Assembly (NCBI GenBank): GCA_037176905.1
Contig: JBBBWG010031643.1
Location: 1 to 44,580 of the forward strand
DNA from: Azolla pinnata
Lineage: Eukaryota > Streptophyta > Polypodiopsida > Salviniales > Salviniaceae
Reading direction: 5' to 3'
DNA length: 44,580 nt
Under the pieces are notes generated by a model. The model did no database searches. It was not told the DNA's origin and worked only from the letters and a program-made list of their open reading frames with translations. The translations under genes were made by a program, and so were the position numbers. This document shows, piece by piece, positions 1 to 9,336 of the stretch; within the stretch, counting starts at the first letter, position 1, and every line of letters starts with the position of its first letter.

Positions 1-2029
1 ATATAGCCTTTCTTGCACAGAAAGTGTGAGATGTATGTAACTACTCACATGGGATTTGTGCATAAAACAATTGCTCAAAGCATAATGCAAAAGAAAAGAA
101 AAGAAAACTCACATTGCCTTTGTTATGCTACATTTGATGCTTTTAACACATGGGGGCCTGCAGTCAGCAGCCACTATGGCTGGAATCTGGAATTCCATGT
201 GAAGTATGGAGCAAGCACACAAAGTGCCCCTTTTTAGCAAGGCTGAATTTTTAAGCTAGATTCAGCCACCATACATTAGTAGTTATATAAATCGACCTGA
301 GCAACCAACAAGTCCGATTAGGAGGGAAACTCATTCGTGATCTGGTTTTGGCGTTGCGAGTGTGATTAACGGTGACTTGCCCTGGTAACTGAGTGTGGGA
401 TTAAGTGGCATTTTGGGTAATCAAGCGTGGTTTTGTTACAAGCACTCTGATAAATCGGAGCAATTAAGCTTCTTCTTTGATGCTTCTTGGTTTTGGAGTA
501 TGATACAGATGTCAATTATGACGTGCTTGTTCCCGATCCAGCTGATACCGCGGGGCGCGCAGATTCTTCCCTCGCGATACATTATTTGTCTATTGTTGCC
601 TCTTCGGCTGTCGAAGTGTTACGATGCTTCATGGCTTCGTTAAAACAGCAATGATGCGTAACAAGCTGGATTGTGATGCTTTTGGAAAGCCGTTCGTAGG
701 CACAACGTAGCGGAACAAAAATCCAGTTCGGGAAATATTCGACATGTAGATGGCAGGTATCACAATCATGGGATATGGCTGGCCTATCGATCATGAACAG
801 AAAACTGCCAGCGATGTGTACACAAATGCCTGTGCATATATTGTTTTGATCTGCCAAGAATAAGGCTATTATTTCTTGTTAGATACCCACATACTGATGC
901 TTTTGTATCATATAAGCGGACTGCTAATTGATTCATCATTCGAAGGCACGATGAGATCACGTGGAGCTTTGATTCGAATTTTGGGATTTCGGATACGGTT
1001 TTGAGAAAGAGATCATATATATCCCCAAAACTAGGGTTGCAAGCTCCGTCGATTTAGGCCATGTGCTAGGAGGTGTTTTAGGGCTTTTATTGCCTCGTTG
1101 AGATTCAGTAGATCAATCTTTGGATTGTGATGGTAATCACAATAGGACTGGAATCGTGTTGTTCCCTACGATCACAGAAGATGAATACTCCAAGCAAACC
1201 ATAAAGCAAGAACATGTATCTTGCACATAGAATTACATTAGCACAACCAAAGTTCCCATATTCGATGCCTGAAATCCTAGGAAGCTTATTCAAGCTCTAG
1301 ATCAACTAAAATGTATTCTGTCGTATCACCCTCAAGCTCGACATTAAAAACAGCATAAGTCCGAAGTTGGGAGAAATAATGAGCTGCTTGGCTGGAAATC
1401 ATACACCACATGTCTGGAAATGCGAATGGATCACAACAGCTATGGCAATCTTAGGGTTCGCAAAAACATTACATAATCTCGTTTTATCTTAATCATCGAT
1501 CTGGCAAAGCCTAACCTCATCTAGCTGTCTTTGCAGTTCCTCCATCAAATTCGTCTTTTGTACTCTTGTACCTGCTCGACAAAGAAGGAGATCTCTCAAA
1601 TCGAAAGAATTTTATTCATAGAGAGCAACCACCACTTGCTACATCCGGTTAGTTAGTTCCAATAAATTATGTATCCCTGTGAATATATGTAATAGAAAGG
1701 GGATCTACAACTTAGCTTGTATCATATAACATATTTCCAGGACTATACTTTTTGAGGGCACAAACAAAAGCCCCAATCCTGATTCAACAACTCGCTATAT
1801 TGACCTCGAATAGATTCATCTACTGAACTGTGAATTGAGGAATCCATCAAAATCTAGTAGCTCATAGAAGGTCAAACTATCACCATAGAGCCTCCTATAG
1901 ATGGACGATAAGCAAAGATGAGTATATGCAGTGTTGTGTCCTTTCTGATTCAGTCACATGTATATATACATATTTGGCCCTCCACTTCAAGAACTGTATG
2001 CTTCAATATGTATTACACACGCACAGTAT
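1..2029. other. Non-coding stretch downstream of TOC1
   Basis: No reading frame here is longer than about 90 codons and none resembles a known protein. The part nearest 2029 is probably the TOC1 3' untranslated region, because that gene ends at 2030 on the minus strand. I see no tandem array, tRNA-like cloverleaf or transposon coding segment. Confidence 0.5.
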
Positions 2030-4568
2030 TTAGCTGACTCGATCCCTTCCTTCATTGCATTCAGGAGAAGAGTTGGCATCCATTTCACTATATCCTCGCT
2101 CGTCATCTGCTTCTCCTTCCTCGTCAGGATATCCACTTTCAACCATTGGATTCGGAACAGCATCCAGTGAATCCACTACAGCTGTTCTTTTCACGAATTG
2201 CCCACGTACTCTAGGTCTTTGTTCAGCTAACTTCTTCCTACTCACATACCTTATCTTCTTCTCAAAGCACCGACCTTTCCTTTTCAGGCGGAATTTCTGT
2301 AATGCAGCTTCTCTCCTCTCAGCTTGCTGTGTCTTGTTTCCAACCACATGAGCAGCAGCAGGCCAGCTTGAGAAGCCCATATACTGCGGTAAAACAATCT
2401 GACCCATGGGGTAATATGAAAATACATTGGAAGTAGACTCGGGTAAAGCCATGTTAGAATCCTGATTATAGAAAGAGGAGGCTTGTTGCATTGAAACTTG
2501 TGAAGAACATGTCATTTCGGCGGTCTCTGGCACATTACTCGTAGATCCCTGCCACATATCTCTTGATGGACACACAGCGAAACCATTATACTGCTGGGAG
2601 CCAGGTGAGTGGCTAGAGGGCATTTGATCAGCACCATAAGTACTCTTAGATGTCACTTTGTTTTGAATACACGGGGATTGAACAAAGCAATTGAAGCTTT
2701 CGGTATCTTCAGCTCTGTTTTCACCGACCATGCAAGAATCTTTTGCACTTCCAAATAATGTATCGGTTGTGCTACAAACCTCGTGTGTAGATCTTTTGAG
2801 GCCCCTCCCTGGGTTCTCACTGCGCTTCCCTGGAGATCTCTGTGAGGGACTGCTGGATGAACACATATTTGCTGAGTGCTCACTGGGATGAGGATTGCTT
2901 GGCTTTTTCAAATATGCAGAAAATGCCGATCGGTGACCTTCAGTTTGGCTCGGAATCGAACATAGGGGTTCTACACATATTAATAATCACCACAAATAAA
3001 AATCAAACCTGGCCAAAAAGAGAATAGCAATTATGCTGTAAATAGATAAAACCGATCTTACTCGGATCTCCATCTGCTTTCCCCACATCCAATGTGTTGG
3101 ATACTTTAAGAGATAACTCGAGCTTGGCTGGCATCTGTATCAGCATAAGCACAACATAGCGAGAATAGAAATGCATTCAAATCCGAGAAGATAATGCTTT
3201 TCTTCATCAAGAGATATAATCTGCTTACCTTTAAGCTATCCTTTGGGTCTTTAGCAAGGGCGTTGTTCTTGCTATGCGATGGGGATTCTACATCTTTGAG
3301 CAAATTTAATGAACTTGTATTTATGATGTTCAGGACAACATGCTTCTCAGGGAGCCCCAACTGCAATATAACATATAATCAATCATAGCAAGAGAAACTA
3401 TCACTGCTTTAAAAAATCGTATAGGAAGGAATAGAAATTGGTGAAGAAGCTCTGGCATAGATCTAGAAAATATGATGTGCAAGAAAAATGAGCTTACCAT
3501 TCGACGCCTCCTCCACATGTGAGTCCATAAGTTCATTACTTCGTTCAGACGAAGGGGTTTCACAAGGTAATCAACCGCTCCCAACTGCAGACATTTAGCT
3601 ACAACAGCCATTTCATCTCGTTCCGACATGACTGAGCCAAAACAAGAAGCCACCAGATGCAAAAGTGTTAAAGAAGTCCAAACATATCTTTCAAGATTCA
3701 GATACAGGAAATTTGCAAGTGCTTTAGCATTGATCCTTAGAGAGCACTGCAAACTAGCATTCGACAATGAATGTTTTTGTCTCGTATCATACCTACGACT
3801 GCAATGTGGTTGAATTCCTCTGTGCATGTCACGTGTTTGAGCATTTTGAAGCCTTTCTCCCCAGGCAGCTCGAAATCAAACAAGATAATATCAACATCTG
3901 AGCTTCCAGATTCCAAGGTCTCTATAACTTTCCGCCCACTTTTCACAGCAGTAACTACATGCCATATTAGATGGAACAACAAATTACCAGCATAGAAAAG
4001 AAGAAAAATAGCAAATAGAGCAGGGAAAAAAGGTATTCAGAGAAAACAGCACGAAATTTCCAGGACAGAGACAACTTCTGTGATCAGAGCATCTACAGAC
4101 AATGCATTTTCACAAGTAATTGCTGGAGGCAGAATCTTTGGAGTATGCATGTTCTTTAGAATATTTCATCTTTCCTCCGTTACATTCACTACCCATATGA
4201 TTGAACAAAAGTACCCCTAAATTACAACCCTAGCTATTTCTTACAAGTGAATATAACCTTATATAATGGCTCATTCCAAGAGAAAAACGGCAGCATCAAC
4301 CCATCATCCATTAACATGCATTGTATTTGTCGTATTTCAGTAAGCATGGTTTAGATTTTCTATTCATTCAATTCACGAAAACAAATTCAGATATTACATC
4401 CATTGTTTCTACAGCCAAAGGTGGATGCACAATCTAGCCTTTATCAAAGTAAAAACACTTGATTAAAAACTCACCTTTATAAGAGCATTTTTCTAGAAGA
4501 GAGAGAGTTTCTGAAGCTGATTCAGGGTGCTGGTCACAGAAAAGGATGTGTACACCCTTCCGATCCAT
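2030..4568 (-). CDS. TOC1: TOC1/PRR1-type pseudo-response regulator (central clock component)
   Basis: Six exons read on the minus strand: 4568-4475, 3954-3793, 3631-3498, 3360-3229, 3134-3062 and 2970-2030. They join in frame to 511 residues; all introns are GT-AG. The receiver domain covers about residues 5-125 and ends in the [10 protein letters not shown] motif diagnostic of TOC1/PRRs. The CCT domain (about 418-460, with [17 protein letters not shown]) is followed by an acidic tail, as in TOC1. The family represses CCA1/LHY-type morning genes in the nucleus by binding DNA through CCT. Asp12, Asp58 and Lys110 occupy the receiver DDK positions; flowering-plant TOC1 has Glu at the position of Asp58. 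The start is supported by an in-frame TGA eleven codons upstream. The protein is shorter than Arabidopsis TOC1 (618 residues), mostly in the middle linker. The identification is firm; the exact boundaries are splice predictions. Confidence 0.95.
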
Positions 4569-5190
4569 TAAAATTGCCTTGTGTATATGTTCGAAGCTGA
4601 GATACCTTCACACTCTCGGTGCCTAAGCAAGCAGCTGAGCTTCTGAAATGCCCTGAGGTATCTCTACATCATCCCTTCTCCATAATTTCAAAGAGAGGAC
4701 CAGGAAAATCTCCGTCGAATCCTGTCAAAAATGAAATTGTAAGAGAAAGCAAGATACATAATCTTCCGCGTATGGTAGTCGACACGATTTATAGCTTGAG
4801 ATACACAGAAACAACATACCTCGGGTGAAATCCTACGAATATAGAGAGCAGAAAACAAAACTTTTGGCAGCGGCCTTGGAGAATTTATCAGGATTATGTC
4901 ATAATTGGACGGTGGAAAGGAAGGAAGCAGATTTTCTGAAATCCCTGCAAAACGCCGCCGTTACTTGAAGCTTCCAGCAGGGAATCGATTAAAACGTCTG
5001 TGAAACAAGTTTAAATCAGAAAAGAAAGGGGAAAAAAAAAAAGCAATCCGACTCTTCTCTGCACAAAAGGAAATCCGCAAAACAGACCTGAGAGCGAAAC
5101 CCCGTGAAAACGGAAGAAAAGAAGCGGAAACGCGCTTCGAGGATGATCTCCGATCGGAAGAAAGCTTCACTGCGAGGGCCTGCAAAACAG
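4569..5190 (-). promoter_or_regulatory. TOC1 5' leader and proximal promoter
   Basis: Upstream of the TOC1 ATG, a plausible leader intron has its donor (GAG|GTATGT) at 4819 and its acceptor (GACAG|GATT) at 4722. If spliced, the leader carries a tiny upstream ORF of four codons (ATG GAG AAG GGA TGA) near 4680. No coding similarity is visible on either strand. The transcription start is unknown. Confidence 0.4.
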
Positions 5191-5255
5191 CAAGCGCCAT
5201 GTGCGGTTAAAAGCAGGAAATCCGTCGTCTTTCAGGGCAGCATAGGCTCATATCC

Positions 5256-5309
5256 CCCCCCCCGCCTTTCCCCCCTCCCCCCTCCTTTCTCTCCCTCTCT
5301 CTCCCTCCA
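5256..5309. repeat. C/CT-rich low-complexity tract
   Basis: A run of C and CT motifs on the plus strand (GA-rich on the TOC1 sense strand). It lies in the TOC1 upstream region and may be part of the promoter. No coding role is visible. Confidence 0.6.
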
Positions 5310-5532
5310 GTATTACCTACCGTGAAAGCAAGAAGCGCCGTAGAAATAGAGAACCGGGATGTGCCGACACGAGAGGACGGAAGGAAGAGGAGGATTGGGG
5401 GAAGGGGGGGAGGACAGCAAACGACGGCGTTTGGCGTGGTTCACGGGGACGAGGAGATTCAGGGGACGGCGAAGAAGGAGGAGGAGGCTGTGCGAATGGC
5501 GAGGCCGGCAGGGGACGAGGATACAGAAGGAA

Positions 5533-5584
5533 GGTTAGGGTTAGGGTTAGGGTTAGGGTTAGGGTTAGGGTTAGGGTTAGGGTT
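5533..5584 (+). repeat. Short interstitial telomere-like array (GGTTAG)n
   Basis: About eight near-perfect copies of the hexamer GGTTAG/TTAGGG sit in tandem, about 1 kb upstream of TOC1. The unit is the six-base form, not the seven-base TTTAGGG typical of most plants. An ORF reading through it gives Leu-Gly repeats and is not a gene. Confidence 0.9.
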
Positions 5585-5654
5585 TGCAGAAGAAGCAGAA
5601 GACGAAGAAGAAGAAGAAGAAGAGAAAAGGATCCCTTTGATTTTGTTGCGGCCT

Positions 5655-5663
5655 AGATATTTT
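5655..5663 (-). promoter_or_regulatory. Evening element (AAAATATCT) upstream of TOC1
   Basis: The plus strand reads AGATATTTT, which is an exact AAAATATCT evening element in the same orientation as TOC1, about 1.09 kb upstream of its start codon. In Arabidopsis, CCA1/LHY bind this nonamer in the TOC1 promoter to hold it down in the morning. A single nonamer match can arise by chance, so the position relative to TOC1 is the main support. Confidence 0.5.
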
Positions 5664-5869
5664 GCGACGCCGTTTTTTTTTGTTTTTTTTTTTAATTCGA
5701 TAAAAATAATTATATTTTGTTTTAAAAAAAAGGGGTTTTGTTTTCTGTTTTTTGCTTTTCTTTGTAAAAGGGAAAATTTAGCCCTCGTTTTAAAAACATT
5801 TTGCGCGCGATTGATTTTGTGAATGGCAAATCAGTTGATTTGATCACTGCTCGATTTGCTTGATTAATA

Positions 5870-6235
5870 TCGCAGCGACGCGCCGATCGATCGATTAGAT
5901 TCTGAGAATTAGCGGCTTCTGTCGATCGGACAGCGTGAGGGAATCGAAGCAGGATCAATCAGCGAGAAGCGATTAGGAGTAAAATCGATACTGGCAGCGC
6001 GTCGATCGATCGATTAGATCTCTGAGAATTTAGCGGCTTCTGTTGATCGGATGTTCGCAAGGGAATCGATTCGGATCAATTAGTGAGAAGCGATTAGGAG
6101 TAAAATCGATACTAGCAACGTGTTAATCGATCGATTGGATTCTAAGGATTAGCAACTTTTGTTAATCGGATATAATAAGGGAATCGATTAGCGAGAAGTG
6201 ATTAGGAGTAAAACCGATACCAGCAAAATTAATTG
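5870..6235. repeat. Tandem repeat, about 120-bp unit, three copies
   Basis: Copies begin near 5880, 6001 and 6121, each with an ATCGATCGATT core. Each continues with GAGAATT or a diverged form, then a TCGGA segment, and ends with GCGATTAGGAGTAAAA or a close variant. Divergence rises toward the third copy. No ORF is shared between copies. Confidence 0.8.
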
Positions 6236-6905
6236 AATGGTAATCTTTAGTGGAAGATAAGATCAGGCGTCGATTTGTAATTTCTTGTTTCAGTAGGCGT
6301 TGAAATGTAATTTATAATTTTGTTTGACGCGTTTTTGGTGATTCTCCCGTTAAAAAAACAACCACCGCTTCCAGAATTTTGTATCTTCCCGCGTGGGATT
6401 AGCACCCCGATTAATTCCCCTCAGCGCTAAACGTGAATCGATTTTTCTGCTCCTTGTCGCTTCTTACTGATCGATTCCTGAATCGATTCTCCGACTGCGT
6501 AAACTCGATCGACGAGAGAAAGCGAGCAGCTTCCGAGCCTAAGCAGCTGACATTAACGCATTAAGTCGGCGCTGAATCGAGCGAATCGAGCGCCGATGAA
6601 TTCGTTTGTCTGATGCCGAATGGAGCTCGCGATTGATCGTTCGATTCAGCGTAATTGCGCGCGTTAAATTTTTGTTTAAAGAAAAACTTGGCTTTGACAT
6701 TGGTTTTGTTTTTTTTTTTTGGCTCTTTCAAAAACAATTGTGTGGCTGTAAAATTTGGTGTGGATTCTTTACTCCATGTTTCTTTTTAAATTATTCATTA
6801 TTTGGTTTTTTTTATTGCCTTTTTTTCTCAAGGGGCTGGATATTTTTGGGGCGTGACGACGCCTTTTTCAGTGTATGTACGATTTGCCACCTTATCCACA
6901 CCAAG
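6236..6905. other. AT-rich spacer, no gene recognised
   Basis: T-rich sequence with scattered AATCGATT words related to the adjacent 120-bp repeat. A frame entering from 6606 continues into the telomere-like tract and is judged spurious. Confidence 0.5.
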
Positions 6906-6907
6906 GC

Positions 6908-7360
6908 TTTAGGGTTAGGGTTAGGGTTAGGGTTAGGGTTAGGGCTAGGATTAGGGTTAGGGTTAGGGTTAGGGTTAGGGCTAGGGCTAGGGTTAGGGCT
7001 AGGGTTAGGGTTAGGGTTAGTTAGTTTAGGGTCACGGTTAGGGTTACGGTTAGAGTTAGGGTTAGGGTTAGGTTAGGGCTAGGATTAGGGTTAGGGTTAG
7101 TTAGGTTAGGGTTACGGTTAGGGTTAGGATTAGGGTTAGGGTTAGTTAGGTTAGGGTTACGGTTAGGGTTAGGATTATGGTTACGGTTAGGGCTAGGGCT
7201 AGGGTTAGGGTTAGGGTTAGGTTAGGGCTAGGATTAGGGTTAGGGTTTAGGTTATAATTAGGATTAGGTTAGGGCTAGGATCAGGATTAGGGCTAGGGCT
7301 AGGATTAGGACTAGGATTAGGGTTAGTGTTAGGGTTAGGGTTAGGGTTAGGATTAGGGTT
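6908..7360 (+). repeat. Degenerate interstitial telomeric tract (TTAGGG and variants)
   Basis: About 450 bp are dominated by GGTTAG hexamers, with variant units GGCTAG, GGATTAG, GGTTACGG and occasional GGTTAGTTA. All copies point the same way (G-rich on plus). The mix of perfect and mutated units indicates an old internal tract, not a chromosome end, since genes lie on both sides. A second, weaker patch of TTTTAGGG/TTAGGG units lies at 7519-7560. Confidence 0.9.
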
Positions 7361-7680
7361 CCTTTTTTTACAGTTTCTGAGGCTCTGCAGGATGGGTTCC
7401 CGGGTTTAAGTTTAGGGCTCCCACCGTCTCAGCTACTTGCAGTGCAAAACATCCGATCTCTTGCCTAGAGGCTTCTTACATATAGAGCACCGTTAGCGAT
7501 TCTAGATCTGCGCACCGGGGGTTTTAGGGTTTTAGGGTTTTAGGCCTTGGGTTAGGGTTAATAAGAGCTCCTTTTCTAGGGTTTCCGGGGCTCTTCTCGG
7601 AGGGGCTCCACGGTTTAGTTTTTGGGAGGGTTGGTTCGCTAACTGTGTCTGTTTCGAGCTATATAGAAATAGGCACGGTT

Positions 7681-7765
7681 AGCGGTTTCCAGAACAACGT
7701 CAGATTAGTGGCAATATGTTTTAGTCCCTAGGGTTAGGGTTTGGGCCACTAATCTGGAAACCGCT
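7681..7765. repeat. Imperfect inverted repeat with 11-bp insertion
   Basis: The right arm at 7745-7765 is the reverse complement of the left arm at 7681-7712, except that the left arm carries 11 extra bases (AACAACGTCAG) ending in a second CAG. About 32 bp separate the arms. It could form a hairpin or be a remnant of a small foldback element. Confidence 0.6.
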
Positions 7766-7920
7766 ATTTTAGGTGATCACCATTCCGATCAAACGCCAAT
7801 CTGGGTGCCCAAAGAGAACCCGACATTAAGCGATCCAAGAACGCAAACCCTAAACCTAAATCCAGGCTATGGCTTTCTCTCAGGCTCTAATCCATTTTTT
7901 TAGTACTGAAAACCATCAAT

Positions 7921-8023
7921 CGATCTCCACAATCGGCATTTTTCTCTACAATCGATCGATTGTGGAGATCGATCGATCTAACCCTAAACGATCGATCGAT
8001 CTCCACAATCGGCATGTTTCTCT
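7921..8023. repeat. Direct plus inverted repeats around ATCGATCGAT
   Basis: The segment CGATCTCCACAATCGGCAT occurs at 7921 and again near 8000, each followed by TTTCTCTA. Between them, its core appears inverted (ATTGTGGAGATCGATCGAT). The ATCGATCGAT self-complementary cores give the block strong foldback potential. Confidence 0.65.
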
Positions 8024-8029
8024 AGCTCC

Positions 8030-9336
8030 ATCCACACGCCTTCCTATGGAAACAAAATCTGAATCCTTGAGTACCAAACTTGCCACATAAATCACTACCA
8101 TCCCAGTAAAACTTTGCAAGTTTCATGCTGCTTTTCTGCACAGCCAAAATGGGTCTTTGATCATCATTCATTCACATGTACATCAGAAAACATGTTAAAA
8201 TCTTCATGGACAAAGAACCTTGCTGCATGTTCCTCACAATATGTTAACAGTTGAGAAGCAGTTCTATGACCATTTGAGCTCATATGATACATGCATCATA
8301 TACTTAGAATTCACAAGGTCATATTTCTGAAACAAGGCTTACTAGTCCCATTTCTACTTGCATTAGCCAATATCTTCAATCACTGCCTTGACAATTTCAA
8401 TCGGATTCCAAAACCTGTACATATTGGTTTCAGAAGTGAACCAAAAAATTCTGACTGCATCCAATTTTTCCTCTAGTACCTTGGCTCAATTTCACCTCTT
8501 CTTATGGTATTCGGCTTCTTCCCTGCGTTCTCTTATCCACGCAAATCACTAAGAAACCGGCAGTTACGGAAACATTTTCAACTTGGTTACTTTGACAACA
8601 TAGCAAGAGTATTGATCCATAGCAGTTTCTAAGGTGATTTTAACTCTAATCTATGGAACAAGCTTTCTTAAGCTTTGTTCGCTGTTTCTGCGTATGGCCT
8701 GAACAAACCAGATTGAAAATCAGAAAATATCCTACCTCACATCAAATAACAATATTGTGTGTATAAATATACACAAAGAAAAGCCTGAGACAGATCAAAG
8801 ACATAAGTTTCAAGCTAAAAATGATTGCCAGTTGAAAACAAGACAGTTAATGTGGATACAAAAACTTTGTAGCCTGTCCGTAACAAATGAAACATACAGG
8901 CAGCTCAGAGGATCTAGATTCATCACCTGAGTGGACGTCCATTAGTCAGAGTCAAAACCCATAACATCCTCCACTAACCAGAGATCAAAGAGATGGAGTA
9001 AGCTTGTCAAGACACCAAGCAGCCTACCATTGTACACCAGACAAAAAAGGATTTCTTGAGCAGCAAGCTGAGGAAGGTAGCCCATGTGAAGCCATACAAA
9101 GATTCAGAGCTTCATCAATTCATCCCTCCCCAGGAGAATGTAGTCTCAGCAGATGAAGCATATATGGCCACGGTATGATTGTGATGTATGGATGAGGATA
9201 CGATAGTTACTTTCGTATAGTGCAGTTATGGTAATGATGATATGATATGGTGGTACAGTATATGTGTGGTATGGTATCATACGGCGTAGTTTATGCTCTA
9301 CATATTTAATAGGATACACATAAATTCACATGGGTT
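8030..9336. other. Spacer including DRB2-like 3' UTR
   Basis: No frame above about 75 codons, no conserved motif and no tandem array. The stretch nearest 9336 is probably the 3' untranslated region of the minus-strand DRB2-like gene. A TATGGTA-rich patch lies at about 9228-9290. Confidence 0.45.

Noticed and set aside
5322-5822. 166-codon plus-strand frame with Leu-Gly repeats
   Set aside because: The repeats come from reading through the (GGTTAG)n tract, and the flanks are low-complexity Glu- and Phe-rich. It lies in the TOC1 upstream region and matches no family.
6606-7076. 156-codon frame ending in Leu-Gly repeats
   Set aside because: Half of it is the degenerate telomere-like tract; the rest is Phe-rich translation of T-rich DNA.
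6908-7360. True chromosome end
   Set aside because: Intact single-copy genes lie on both sides, units are mutated and orientation is constant, so the tract is internal.
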